DNA of 58,431 nt. Source: Burkholderiales bacterium (GTDB lineage: Bacteria > Pseudomonadota > Gammaproteobacteria > Burkholderiales > Burkholderiaceae). Position 1 is the stretch's first letter. Every line of letters begins with the position of its first letter. The DNA is taken from the NCBI GenBank assembly GCA_021287185.1, contig JAJTAZ010000018.1, positions 1 through 58,431 on the forward strand, read 5' to 3'. Shown here in pieces: positions 17,098 through 26,135 of the stretch. The translations under genes and the position numbers were made by a program. The notes under the pieces are model-generated. The model made no database searches, had not been told where the DNA came from, and saw only the letters and a program-made list of their open reading frames with translations.

Positions 17098-18153
17098 ATG
17101 GTTAAAAAAAACTACATCCGCCCCCTAGACTTAAAAAATGGTCGTGTGGACATGAACCACGGCGCGGGTGGACGCGCATCCAAACAACTCATCGACGAGA
17201 TTTTTGCCAAAGCTTTTGACAATGAATATTTACGCCAAGGTGATGATGGCGCGCGTTTGCCCGCATTGCCCGCTGGTAGTGAATGGGTGATGAGCACCGA
17301 TGGACACGTGGTTCAACCGCTGTTTTTCCCAGGCTCTGACATCGGCAAACTCGCGGTGCATGGCACCATCAATGACGTTGCCATGATGGGCGCGGCACCG
17401 TTGTACCTCACCTGTAGTTTCATCATCGAAGAAGGCTTACCGCTGTCCACACTGAAAACCATCGTCGAATCGATGGGGCAAGCCGCTAAAGATGCAGGTG
17501 TGACCATCGTGTCGGGCGACACCAAAGTGGTCGAGCAAGGCAAAGGGGACGGCGTATTCATCAGCACCACGGGTGTCGGTATTGCCTCTAACAAACACGC
17601 TGTCAGTGGCGCAAATGCACGCGTAGGCGATGTGGTACTGCTCTCTGGATCGATTGCCGATCATGGCGTGGCGGTACTCGCACAACGCGAATCGCTACAG
17701 TTTGACAGCCAAATTGAATCCGACAGCGCGGCATTGCACACGCTGACCACCGCATTGTTGGACGCATTGCCCGCAGGCGCGCTCAAAACCCTGCGCGATC
17801 CCACCCGCGGTGGGCTTGCAACCACGCTTAACGAAATCGCCGTACAGTCGCAAGTCGGTATTGAGTTGATGGAATCAAGTATTCCGCTCAAACCACAGAC
17901 TGAAGCCGCGTGCGAACTGCTTGGACTTGACCCGCTTTACATCGCCAACGAAGGCAAACTCATCGCCATCGTGTCTGCCGAATATGCCGACAAGGCATTG
18001 TCGACCCTGCGTGCGCATCGATTGGGCGAGATGGCAAACATTATTGGTACGGTGGTGGCGGACGAGCATTGTTTTGTACAAATGCAAACCCGTTTGGGTG
18101 GACGGCGTGTGGTGGATTGGCTAACAGGTGAGCCTTTACCGAGGATTTGTTGA
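17098..18153 (+). CDS. hypE: HypE, carbamoyl dehydratase forming the CN ligand
   Basis: 351 residues from ATG 17098, preceded by AAGGATG. An upstream open frame that begins inside hypD is spurious. PurM-type ATP-binding fold with MNHGAGGRA near the N-terminus and SGDTKVVEQGKGDG; the C-terminus is PRIC with the terminal Cys that is carbamoylated by HypF and dehydrated to thiocyanate. Last plus-strand gene of the hydrogenase cluster; only 13 bases separate its stop from the convergent hypF stop. Confidence 0.97.
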   Translation: MVKKNYIRPLDLKNGRVDMNHGAGGRASKQLIDEIFAKAFDNEYLRQGDDGARLPALPAGSEWVMSTDGHVVQPLFFPGSDIGKLAVHGTINDVAMMGAAPLYLTCSFIIEEGLPLSTLKTIVESMGQAAKDAGVTIVSGDTKVVEQGKGDGVFISTTGVGIASNKHAVSGANARVGDVVLLSGSIADHGVAVLAQRESLQFDSQIESDSAALHTLTTALLDALPAGALKTLRDPTRGGLATTLNEIAVQSQVGIELMESSIPLKPQTEAACELLGLDPLYIANEGKLIAIVSAEYADKALSTLRAHRLGEMANIIGTVVADEHCFVQMQTRLGGRRVVDWLTGEPLPRIC

Positions 18154-18166
18154 AACCGTAAAATTT

Positions 18167-20509
18167 TTATTGACTCTGACGCGCTCGCGCCACCATCACC
18201 TGCCCCAAAGAAATTCCGCCGTCATTGCTTGGTACATTTTTATGTGCATAGGCAACGATGCCTACTTGGCGCAAAGCAATCAGGGTATTGGCACACAGAA
18301 ATTCATTGAGAAATACGCCCCCTGAAAGCACGACTTGATTGAATGGATGGTGTCTGTGTAGCTCTTGGCAAACACGCACCACCATCTGCACCACGCCCGA
18401 GTGAAATTTTCGGCTGATGGTGGCGATGGGAACATGCGCTTGAATATCATCGATAATTGCACGAATAACAGGGGCATAGTCGATGGTGGTGGATGCATCA
18501 ATTCCAAACGCATACCCCTGTACCATGCTCAAATTACGCTGTAACAAACCCTCCAATTCTATCGGTCCTTGCGCCTCGTATTCTGCGTGGGTGCAAATAC
18601 CAAGCAATGCCGCCACGCCATCGAACAAACGTCCCACGCTGGATGCGGCGAATGTATTGAGTTGTTTGTCCATCATGTGCGCAAACACATTGCGCTGGGT
18701 CGCACTCAGTGTGCGCAGGCTGGCAATGCTGTCGCAGTGCTGCGCAAGATGTGCACCATCCGAATTTTTGACCAATGCAAACGCCGTGCGCACAGGTTCA
18801 TATACAGCAGCATCCCCACCAATCAGAGGAATGTGGCGCAAATGCGCGACCCGTGTCACCTGCGTGTAGTCACCGAACAGAAATTCTCCACCCCAAATGG
18901 TGCCATCCGCACCAAAGCCCGCACCATCAAAAACCACACCGAGGGTTTTGCCCGATGATTCACTCAAACCATTGTCCGCCATGCACGCTGCCATGTGCGC
19001 ATGGTGATGTTGAACCTGTTGCATGTGGATACTGCTGGCGAACGGACTGTACTCAGTGGCATGAAACGAGGGGTGCATATCGCCAACAGTGATGCGCGGT
19101 TGCAATTGATATAAATTCGCCAAATGCTCTGCAATCAATTGGTGTGATGCCCTTGTGTCGGGGTTTTTCAGGTCACCAATGTGTTGGCTGATGTAAACAC
19201 GGTCGTGTTTAGACAGTGCAATTGTGGTTTTAAGTTCTGCACCGAGGGCGATGATTGGGTTGGACGAGTCAGTCTGGGGACACAGCCCAATATCAATTGG
19301 ATACGGCGCGTAACCGCGCGCTTTGCGTATATAAGTGATGAGAGGTTCAGGTAAACTTGCGTGCTCGGTGACGCGAATAACCGAGTCATCAATGCGCATG
19401 TGGATATCACGGTCATTCGCTAAAATCACGTCCGCCACATCGAACAATCGCGCCAACGCGCCCTCGTTGGTAAATTCAATCGGCTGTCCCGACACATTGC
19501 CACTGGTCATCACCAATACATCCAGTTTGTCCAACAGTAAATAATGCAAAGGCGCGGATGGCAACATCACACCAATGGAGGGATTGTGCGGTGCGAGTAT
19601 GTCCAAGCCGTTTTGCTCAGAACGTTTTTTCAACAACACAATCGGACGTGCTGGCGAGTCTAAATACCCACGCTCCAACTCACGCAACTGCGCCCATTGT
19701 TTAACCGTTTCGATATCACGCGCCATCACCGCAAAAGGCTTGGCATCGCGCCGTTTACGTGCGCGCAATCGCGCCACCGCTGCTCCATCACGCGCATTGA
19801 CCGCAAGGTGAAATCCACCAATGCTTTTTACCGCGACAATTTGCCCATTGTTCAGCGCAGTGTTGGCTTGCGCCAATGCGTCCGTGCCGTACACCCGCGC
19901 ACCATTCCGAGCAATCAGCTCGAGTTTGGGGCCACACTTTGGGCAGGCGATGGGTTGCGCATGATAACGACGCGACAGTGGATTTTGATATTCTGCCAAA
20001 CAGTCTGAACACATCGCAAACGCATCCATCGTGGTACTCGCACGGTCGTAGGGCAGGCTTTTGATGATGGAAAATCGCGGGCCGCAATGGGTACAGTTGA
20101 TAAATGGATATTGGTAGCGTCTATCGGCGGGATCATGCATTTCGCGCAAACAATCCGCGCACACATGGCTGTCGGTCGCTACAACCACGGATGGATTGTC
20201 ACCGACTTGCGAATGGCGAATGGAAAATTCGTTGTGCAACGGGTGTGCAATGCCCTGCGCGTGAATGTGAATCTCATGAATCTGTGACAAAGGCGGCGCG
20301 CTGGTTTTGATTTGCACAATAAAATCATGCAACGTTGATTCCTGCGCATCGAGTTCAATCAGCACCCCATCCGCATCATTGAGTACCCAGCCGCTCAAAG
20401 AAAACTGTTGTGCAAGCGCATAGACAAACGGGCGAAAGCCCACGCCTTGCACCACACCTGTGACTCGAATTTGCCAGCGCTGCAGATATGTTGTCACAGG
20501 TTTCCTCAA
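18167..20509 (-). CDS. hypF: HypF carbamoyltransferase
   Basis: 780 residues with the full HypF domain order: acylphosphatase domain (about 10-95, with GVVQGVGFRPFVYALA), two zinc fingers of CxxC-x18-CxxC type (about 115-190), a YrdC-like domain (200-390, KSIGGFHLAVNA) and a Kae1-like domain (400-780, HHHAHMAACMADNG for metal binding). It makes carbamoyl-AMP and transfers the carbamoyl group to the HypE C-terminal Cys. In many betaproteobacterial clusters hypF lies between hypB and hypC; here it is convergent at the end, so it needs its own promoter. Confidence 0.97.
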   Translation of the reverse strand: MRKPVTTYLQRWQIRVTGVVQGVGFRPFVYALAQQFSLSGWVLNDADGVLIELDAQESTLHDFIVQIKTSAPPLSQIHEIHIHAQGIAHPLHNEFSIRHSQVGDNPSVVVATDSHVCADCLREMHDPADRRYQYPFINCTHCGPRFSIIKSLPYDRASTTMDAFAMCSDCLAEYQNPLSRRYHAQPIACPKCGPKLELIARNGARVYGTDALAQANTALNNGQIVAVKSIGGFHLAVNARDGAAVARLRARKRRDAKPFAVMARDIETVKQWAQLRELERGYLDSPARPIVLLKKRSEQNGLDILAPHNPSIGVMLPSAPLHYLLLDKLDVLVMTSGNVSGQPIEFTNEGALARLFDVADVILANDRDIHMRIDDSVIRVTEHASLPEPLITYIRKARGYAPYPIDIGLCPQTDSSNPIIALGAELKTTIALSKHDRVYISQHIGDLKNPDTRASHQLIAEHLANLYQLQPRITVGDMHPSFHATEYSPFASSIHMQQVQHHHAHMAACMADNGLSESSGKTLGVVFDGAGFGADGTIWGGEFLFGDYTQVTRVAHLRHIPLIGGDAAVYEPVRTAFALVKNSDGAHLAQHCDSIASLRTLSATQRNVFAHMMDKQLNTFAASSVGRLFDGVAALLGICTHAEYEAQGPIELEGLLQRNLSMVQGYAFGIDASTTIDYAPVIRAIIDDIQAHVPIATISRKFHSGVVQMVVRVCQELHRHHPFNQVVLSGGVFLNEFLCANTLIALRQVGIVAYAHKNVPSNDGGISLGQVMVARARQSQ

Positions 20510-20544
20510 AACGAAAAATCGACAATTTTCAGCTTAAAATCAGA

Positions 20545-21483
20545 CTAAACCGATGGTGTCCTCATCAAAGTTGATTTACCAAATAGGCTGTCCACCAAAT
20601 CCACGGCCAGTGAAGCGGTTTGGTTTTTTAAATCAAACGCTGGGTTCAATTCCATGATATCCAACGAAGCCAAACGTCCTGTATCGGCAATCATTTCCAT
20701 GCACAACTGTGCTTCGCGGTACGTTGGCCCACCTGCAACGGTCGTGCCCACCCCTGGTGCAATGCTTGGGTCGAGGAAGTCCACATCAAAACTGACATGC
20801 AAATGGGTGTTTTCAGTCATGCCAAACAACGCTTGCTCCATCGTGGCGCGCATGCCCTCTTCATCGATATAACGCATATCAAAAACTTCTAAGCCCGCTT
20901 GATGCACCAAACGCTTTTCACCCGCATCCACGCTGCGAATGCCAATCTGACGCACCACATCTGCTGAAATCGCAGGCGTGTATCCACCAATTTGGGTCAA
21001 AATTTCAGGGCCAATACCACTCAATACCGCCACAGGCATACCGTGAATATTGCCCGTTGGTGTGAGTTCGTTGGTATTAAAATCTGCGTGGGCATCCAAC
21101 CACAGCACGCGCAAATCTTTACCTGTCTCACGGCAATGACGTGCCACTGCGCTGATTGAGCCAATCCCCAAACAATGATCACCGCCCAAAGTAATCGGTA
21201 AGTGGTTGTTTTTTAAAGCCTCATAGTAGGCCTCGTGCAAAGTTTGATTCCATTCGTACACTTCATTCAGATGTCGATATCCGCCGACGGGGGGGAGCCA
21301 AGGGTTGGCTGGGCCGACCAAATTGCCCGCATCAATCACCTCCAATTGATGGGCGCGCAGCATCTCGATAATACCCGCCACCCGCAAGGCTTCTGGCCCC
21401 ATGGAAGCACCCCGTGCACCCGCACCGATGTCGGTGGGTACGCCAATCAGTTGTATGGTTTTGTGTGTGTTTGTGTGATTCAT
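20545..21483 (-). CDS. rocF: Arginase
   Basis: 312 residues from ATG 21483; a GTG at 21495 would overlap rdgB and the AAGGTG ahead of ATG 21483 is a good RBS. Manganese ligands lie in GGDHCLG, DAHADFNT and SFDVDFLDPS, and the arginase-specific GNIHGMP follows. It converts arginine to ornithine and urea in the cytoplasm. The ureohydrolase family also contains agmatinase and formimidoylglutamase, but the motif set and length favour arginase. Nested after rdgB with the stop and start one base apart. Confidence 0.88.
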   Translation of the reverse strand: MNHTNTHKTIQLIGVPTDIGAGARGASMGPEALRVAGIIEMLRAHQLEVIDAGNLVGPANPWLPPVGGYRHLNEVYEWNQTLHEAYYEALKNNHLPITLGGDHCLGIGSISAVARHCRETGKDLRVLWLDAHADFNTNELTPTGNIHGMPVAVLSGIGPEILTQIGGYTPAISADVVRQIGIRSVDAGEKRLVHQAGLEVFDMRYIDEEGMRATMEQALFGMTENTHLHVSFDVDFLDPSIAPGVGTTVAGGPTYREAQLCMEMIADTGRLASLDIMELNPAFDLKNQTASLAVDLVDSLFGKSTLMRTPSV

Positions 21484-21484
21484 T

Positions 21485-22105
21485 TTAGTGTTCACCTTGT
21501 AGTTTTTTAATCAAAGCCTGTACTGCGATTGCTCGATGACTGATGGCGTTTTTTTGCGCTTGGGTCATCTGAGCAGCAGTCATATTCAGTGAAGGTACAA
21601 AAAAATAGGGATCATAACCAAAGCCATTCTCTCCTTGGGGCGTATCCACCACTTGCCCCCACCACTGACCGTCACAAATGATGGGTTGTGGATCATTGGC
21701 ATGACGCACCAGTACCAACACGCAATAATAATAAGCATTTTTATCCGCCACTGCGCGCAAATTTTGTATCAATTGCAGATTGTTTTGCGTGTCTTTGTCC
21801 AAATCGGGGTTTAGAGGAGGGGTAAATAACGACGCATAGCGCGCTGAAAATACCCCTGGTGCGCCTTTTAGAGCAGGCACACAAACACCTGAGTCGTCTG
21901 CCAGTGCGGGCAGTCCCGTATAACGAGCTGTGTGGCGGGCTTTGTGTAAGGCATTTTCAACAAACGTGTGAAATGGCTCATCACAATCAGGTACATTAAT
22001 AAATGCAGATTGTGCCTGTACCTCAATCGAGAGCGGTGCGAGCAAACGCTCAAACTCAGCCAATTTGCCCGAGTTGTTCGATGCCAAAACAATTTTTGAA
22101 ATCAT
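21485..22105 (-). CDS. rdgB: RdgB/HAM1 XTP/dITP pyrophosphatase
   Basis: 206 residues. Starts with the family motif IVLASNNSGKLAEF, then PALADDSGVCV and FGYDPYFFVP, and ends with SHRAIAV. It hydrolyses non-canonical purine nucleotides (ITP, dITP, XTP) to prevent their incorporation. Start chosen at ATG 22105. It heads a short minus-strand pair with the arginase gene. Confidence 0.95.
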   Translation of the reverse strand: MISKIVLASNNSGKLAEFERLLAPLSIEVQAQSAFINVPDCDEPFHTFVENALHKARHTARYTGLPALADDSGVCVPALKGAPGVFSARYASLFTPPLNPDLDKDTQNNLQLIQNLRAVADKNAYYYCVLVLVRHANDPQPIICDGQWWGQVVDTPQGENGFGYDPYFFVPSLNMTAAQMTQAQKNAISHRAIAVQALIKKLQGEH

Positions 22106-22121
22106 AGATGTATTCTTAGCA

Positions 22122-22149
22122 TATTAAAAAGGTGGGCCAATGCCCACCT
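22122..22149 (-). terminator. Terminator after the CBS-domain gene
   Basis: GGTGGGC (22131-22137) pairs with GCCCACC (22142-22148) around a 4-base loop, with an extra A-T pair outside. Read on the minus strand, the hairpin is followed by TTTTTAATAT. It lies 22 bases past the CBS gene stop and just before rdgB. Confidence 0.88.
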
Positions 22150-22170
22150 CATTTGAATCAACCACTCGAT

Positions 22171-22632
22171 TTAAACCGAATGATCATTTTTTGGATCTTC
22201 CTCTGGCCAATCACGAATGTAGGCTTTGAGCATTTCGTTTTCTAATTTTTGCGCTTGTATCATGGATTTTGCCACATCAAACAACGACAACACACCCATC
22301 AACAATTCACCATCCATCACGGGCACATAGCGTGTGTGGGTATCGAGCATTTGCTGACGCATCTCAAACACATTCATTTCAGGCGAGAGCACCAGTGGGT
22401 TGCGCGCATATGCCACATCAACTTTCTGGTCGGCCACCTTACCACCGTTGCGATGAATCGCCCCCAAAATCTCGCGAAAAGTCAACATACCGACCAATTT
22501 GCCTTTTTCCAAGACCACCAACGAACCGATGTCCAACTCCACCATTTTTGCAATGGCCTCGTACAAAAAATCATCAGGAGATGCGGTGTACAGCGTATTG
22601 CCCTTGATGTTTAAGATTTCAGAAACTTTCAT
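22171..22632 (-). CDS. Tandem CBS-domain protein
   Basis: 153 residues from ATG 22632, which has GGAG eight bases upstream; a longer in-frame start exists but lacks support. Two CBS motifs cover nearly the whole protein (about 8-60 with IGSLVVLEKGKLVGMLTFREIL; 75-130 with TRYVPVMDGELLMGVLSLFDV). Stand-alone CBS pairs bind adenosyl ligands and regulate partners. No partner is evident here. Ends at a strong terminator. Confidence 0.85.
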   Translation of the reverse strand: MKVSEILNIKGNTLYTASPDDFLYEAIAKMVELDIGSLVVLEKGKLVGMLTFREILGAIHRNGGKVADQKVDVAYARNPLVLSPEMNVFEMRQQMLDTHTRYVPVMDGELLMGVLSLFDVAKSMIQAQKLENEMLKAYIRDWPEEDPKNDHSV

Positions 22633-22675
22633 TGAGTTCTCCAAAAAAGAATTATTCTTAATTGTAACCACAAGT

Positions 22676-23914
22676 TCACGAACTTGCACTAAAAAGTTCG
22701 TTCAAAGACACATCGTGTGCGGGTGTGTGCTGCAATTGTGCCAAATGTTCAGACCACGGCAAATTTTGTTGCGCCGCTTGACTGACAAAATACGGCGTAT
22801 CGAACACAAACATGTCATACACATCGGCCAAAGTCGCTTCATCTGTGTCTACAATCAACGCCCAACCGTTGCTGCCATCAGGGCGTTGAACCTTGCCAAT
22901 CCAACTGAATTTTTGCAGACGTTCAACGATGAATCCCAACTCTTCGCTGTTCATTTTCATCTGAGATTGCAAAGCATCCCAACTCATCATACGCGCTGGC
23001 GATTTATGGGCTTGATACAGTTGGTACAAAATCATCAAGGCTTCAGGCAAGCGATCGCCCACATGCGACTCCCTGCGCCAGCGTTCGTATTTAAGAATCG
23101 GTAAATTTGCGGTAATGCCTGCACCGAACAGCACCCCCCACCAAAACACATACAACCACAAGAAAAACGCCGGGATAATGCTAAATGCGCCATACAACAC
23201 GGCGTAACCCGAGAACGATTTAAACACCGCAGAAAATGAATGGGTTAGGATTGAAAAAATAATTGCCGCAATCGCCCCGCCCACCAAGGCATCATTCCAG
23301 CGCACACGTCGATTGGGAACAAACACATACAACGCAGCGAATGTCACGGTTGATAAAATAAACGGTAAAACAACCCCCAAAAACGAGCTTAAAAACACAA
23401 AAGCCTTCAGACTGTGTACCAACCAATTGACCAACAACAAAGCCCCACCAAACACAAAAGGCCCCAAAGTCAATACAGCCCAATAAATGGCGACATTAGC
23501 GCGGAAAGAGACACGTTTTTTGATTTGCCAAATGTCATCAAATGCGCGGTCAATAATCGCCATTGTGGTCAAAGACGAAAAAATCAAGAAAGTACCACCG
23601 ACCAAAGACAAACCCGCGCTGCGCTGCGTGAAAATCGTGATTTGCTGCATCACCGTTTTGCTCATTTTTGCAGGCATGAGGTTATCGGTCATAAAGTCCT
23701 GAATCTCTTTTTGAAAGCCTTGAAATTGTGGCAGCACTGTCAAAATAGACAAAACAATCACCAACAATGGCACCATGGACAGTACCGTGGTATAACTCAA
23801 ACTACCCGCCACTTGCGGTAGGCGCAGGGCCACCATCCGATGCCATAGAAAAACCATGGCAGCACGAACCGTTTGTAAAAATTGAAAAAACCGCTGTAAG
23901 AGTGTTTGCATCAT
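22676..23914 (-). CDS. YihY-family inner membrane protein
   Basis: 412 residues from ATG 23914 (ATG 23911 also possible; TTG at 23920 unlikely). The YihY/BrkB family shows in LPQVAGSLSYTTVLSMVPLLVIVLS and GAFSIIPAFFLWLYVFWWGVLFGAGITANL. About six membrane helices lie in residues 15-265, and the C-terminal 140 residues are soluble and winged-helix-like. The family was once called RNase BN but that activity belongs elsewhere; its real function is unclear. Confidence 0.85.
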   Translation of the reverse strand: MMQTLLQRFFQFLQTVRAAMVFLWHRMVALRLPQVAGSLSYTTVLSMVPLLVIVLSILTVLPQFQGFQKEIQDFMTDNLMPAKMSKTVMQQITIFTQRSAGLSLVGGTFLIFSSLTTMAIIDRAFDDIWQIKKRVSFRANVAIYWAVLTLGPFVFGGALLLVNWLVHSLKAFVFLSSFLGVVLPFILSTVTFAALYVFVPNRRVRWNDALVGGAIAAIIFSILTHSFSAVFKSFSGYAVLYGAFSIIPAFFLWLYVFWWGVLFGAGITANLPILKYERWRRESHVGDRLPEALMILYQLYQAHKSPARMMSWDALQSQMKMNSEELGFIVERLQKFSWIGKVQRPDGSNGWALIVDTDEATLADVYDMFVFDTPYFVSQAAQQNLPWSEHLAQLQHTPAHDVSLNELFSASS

Positions 23915-24003
23915 CGTCAACTAAAACGCACCTCAATGGGCGACACCGCTATAATAACGCATCTAACCCCCAATACGCACCTGAACGATTGAAAAACAAA
24001 TCA

Positions 24004-24627
24004 ATGAACACACACGCCACATCCAAACTCGCAAAAATCTGTACCCTCACCGTCATCGCACTGATTTTGGTATGCGCCGCATGGGAAACCATTGGCGCGC
24101 CCATTCATCCATTGAGTGAAGGATTTTCTTGGTTGGCACTCAAAGGTGTGTTGCTCCTGCCTTTGATACCACGGTTGTGGCGCGTTGAGCGACGTGCTTT
24201 TCAGATTTTAAGTTTGCTGATATTGCTGTATTTCACCGAAGGTTGCGTGCGCGCCTTTGCCGACATTCAATTTACCAGCCGTGCCTATGCGTGGGCTGAA
24301 ATCGTCTTGTCGCTGATTGTTTTTGTATGGGCGAACAAGGTTGCGCGTGCATTACGCCCCATCCCTGCCAATGCCACTGCGACACGCGAGTCCAAACCAC
24401 GCCCGAAAGGTTGGGCGCAATTGGGCATGTATGTATATGCGATTTTATTGGTGTTGGTCGGCATGTCGTTTGTTTACACCCCTGACGGCACGGAGTCCAC
24501 TACCTTTCATCAAATCGTTTGGCTCATCCGTGTCGGGTTTATTGTCTTTAATCTTGTATTGGTAACGCGACTGATTCAAAATGGACGAGCGAAAGCCACG
24601 CAAAACCAAAGTTCATCGTCAAAATGA
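24004..24627 (+). CDS. DUF2069-type membrane protein
   Basis: 207 residues from ATG 24004; the open frame upstream overlaps the promoter of the YihY gene and is not coding. Four membrane helices are visible near residues 9-28, 38-55, 62-78 and 93-110, with the family block LPLIPRLWRVERRAFQ and LYFTEGCVRAFAD. The C-terminal half adds two further helices beyond the usual short DUF2069 protein. Function unknown. Its stop overlaps the next gene by four bases. Confidence 0.7.
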   Translation: MNTHATSKLAKICTLTVIALILVCAAWETIGAPIHPLSEGFSWLALKGVLLLPLIPRLWRVERRAFQILSLLILLYFTEGCVRAFADIQFTSRAYAWAEIVLSLIVFVWANKVARALRPIPANATATRESKPRPKGWAQLGMYVYAILLVLVGMSFVYTPDGTESTTFHQIVWLIRVGFIVFNLVLVTRLIQNGRAKATQNQSSSSK

Positions 24628-26039
24628 ACACATACACACCCTTTTTAACCGCCCTACGCACCCTCATCGGCGCACCTTATGTGCGCACGGGCGCGGATGC
24701 GCTTGGGTTTCATACGGATGAGCGCAATCGTTACCACCGTGCACCCTTAGCGGTGGTTTTGCCTGAAGCGGTAGCGCAGATCAGTGCAATTGTGCGGCTG
24801 TGTGGCGAGCACGGCATTGCCATCATTGCTCAGGGTGGTAACACGGGTTTGGTCGGTGGATGTGCGGTTTTAGAAAATACCCCCAGCATCATCCTGAATC
24901 TAGACCTTTTGAATCAAATTATCGCTGTTGATACGCTCAACCAAACCATGATGGTGCAAGCAGGCGCGACACTGGCGCAGGTGCAAGCCGCCGCGCGTGC
25001 GCAGAATTTACTGTTTCCCTTGTCTTTGGCATCCGAAGACTCAGCCACTATCGGTGGCAATTTGGCCACCAACGCAGGCGGTACGCAGGTTTTGCGCTAT
25101 GGCAACATGCGAGATTTATGTTTGGGATTGGAAGTGGTTTTGGCCGATGGGCAGGTGCTCTCCGCGCTCAATACCTTGCGCAAAAACAATACAGGTTACG
25201 ATTTAAAACATTTGTTTATCGGTTCAGAAGGCACACTCGGCATCATCACGCAAGCAGTACTCAAACTCTATCCAATGCCTGCTCAACGCCAAGTGGTCTT
25301 GATTGCCTGTCATCGTTTGGCTGATTTATTAAATGCGTTTATGACCTTACGTCAACACTTAGACGCACGCTTAACCGCGTTTGAAATGATGGCCCCGTAT
25401 GCGTTGGATTTGGTCTGTACCCATTTAAATTGCGCGCACCCTTGGCAAAACGCACCAATGTACACCGCGTTGATTGAAATTTCGCAGCCCACGCTTGCTA
25501 CAGATGAAACCCTACACTCAACTTTGGCAGATTTGATGGCGGCGCAGGCCGTGCAAAACGCCCTTATCGCTGAAAACCTATCGCAAGCCGAACAGTTTTG
25601 GCGCATGCGTGAGCAGATTTCGGGCGCGCAAAAAACCCAAGGTAAAAACATCAAGCACGATGTCAGTGTACCGATTTCTGCGATTGCTCAGTTCATCGAG
25701 CAGACCGATGTGGCGTTGGCACAGAAATACCACGGCATTCAAACCGTGGTCTTCGGACACATCGGAGATGGCAATGTGCACTTCAATGTCAGCGCGGGTA
25801 CAGCGTTTGCCAACGCTGATGCACTGATGGCGCATGAGTCGGTCATCAACCAAATCGTTTATGAGCACGTTCAAGCATTCAACGGCAGTATTTCCGCCGA
25901 ACATGGTATTGGCTTGCTCAAGCGTGACCTGATGCCGACCATCAAGTCACAGGTTGAACTGAACACCATGCGCGCCATCAAAAAAACCTTGGATCCAAAC
26001 AACCTCATGAATCCGCATAAAATTTTTAGCGACAATTAA
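24624..26039 (+). CDS. FAD-linked 2-hydroxyacid dehydrogenase (GlcD/D-2HGDH type)
   Basis: 471 residues. FAD_binding_4 domain with IIAQGGNTGLVGG (about 70-83) and ATIGGNLATNAGGTQVLRYG, and a FAD-linked oxidase C-terminal domain with FGHIGDGNVHFNV and ISAEHGIGLLKRD. Oxidises a D-2-hydroxyacid, such as D-lactate, glycolate or D-2-hydroxyglutarate, and feeds electrons onward. The substrate cannot be fixed from sequence; a single-gene form without glcE/glcF neighbours favours D-2-hydroxyglutarate or D-lactate. Coupled to the DUF2069 gene. Confidence 0.87.
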   Translation: MNTYTPFLTALRTLIGAPYVRTGADALGFHTDERNRYHRAPLAVVLPEAVAQISAIVRLCGEHGIAIIAQGGNTGLVGGCAVLENTPSIILNLDLLNQIIAVDTLNQTMMVQAGATLAQVQAAARAQNLLFPLSLASEDSATIGGNLATNAGGTQVLRYGNMRDLCLGLEVVLADGQVLSALNTLRKNNTGYDLKHLFIGSEGTLGIITQAVLKLYPMPAQRQVVLIACHRLADLLNAFMTLRQHLDARLTAFEMMAPYALDLVCTHLNCAHPWQNAPMYTALIEISQPTLATDETLHSTLADLMAAQAVQNALIAENLSQAEQFWRMREQISGAQKTQGKNIKHDVSVPISAIAQFIEQTDVALAQKYHGIQTVVFGHIGDGNVHFNVSAGTAFANADALMAHESVINQIVYEHVQAFNGSISAEHGIGLLKRDLMPTIKSQVELNTMRAIKKTLDPNNLMNPHKIFSDN

Positions 26040-26088
26040 ACGAAATTAAGTGCAAATTAACGCCAATTATTTTTTTGCTTTTGCGGAC

Positions 26089-26130
26089 TTGACAAAAAAA
26101 GTGCATTTCCATCTGCAGTTGTTAATAATG
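26089..26130 (+). promoter_or_regulatory. Possible promoter of the biotin operon
   Basis: A perfect -35 hexamer TTGACA occurs at 26089-26094, 42 bases before the bioF start. No good -10 box stands at 17 bases; GTTAATAAT at 26121 is too far. I see no BirA operator (TTGTAAACC dyad) or BioR-type site in the 96-base gap. Confidence 0.3.
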
Positions 26131-26135
26131 CACCG

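Noticed and set aside
26040-26135. BirA or BioR operator before bioF
   Set aside because: No TTGTAAACC-type dyad or TTATCTATAA-type site was found.
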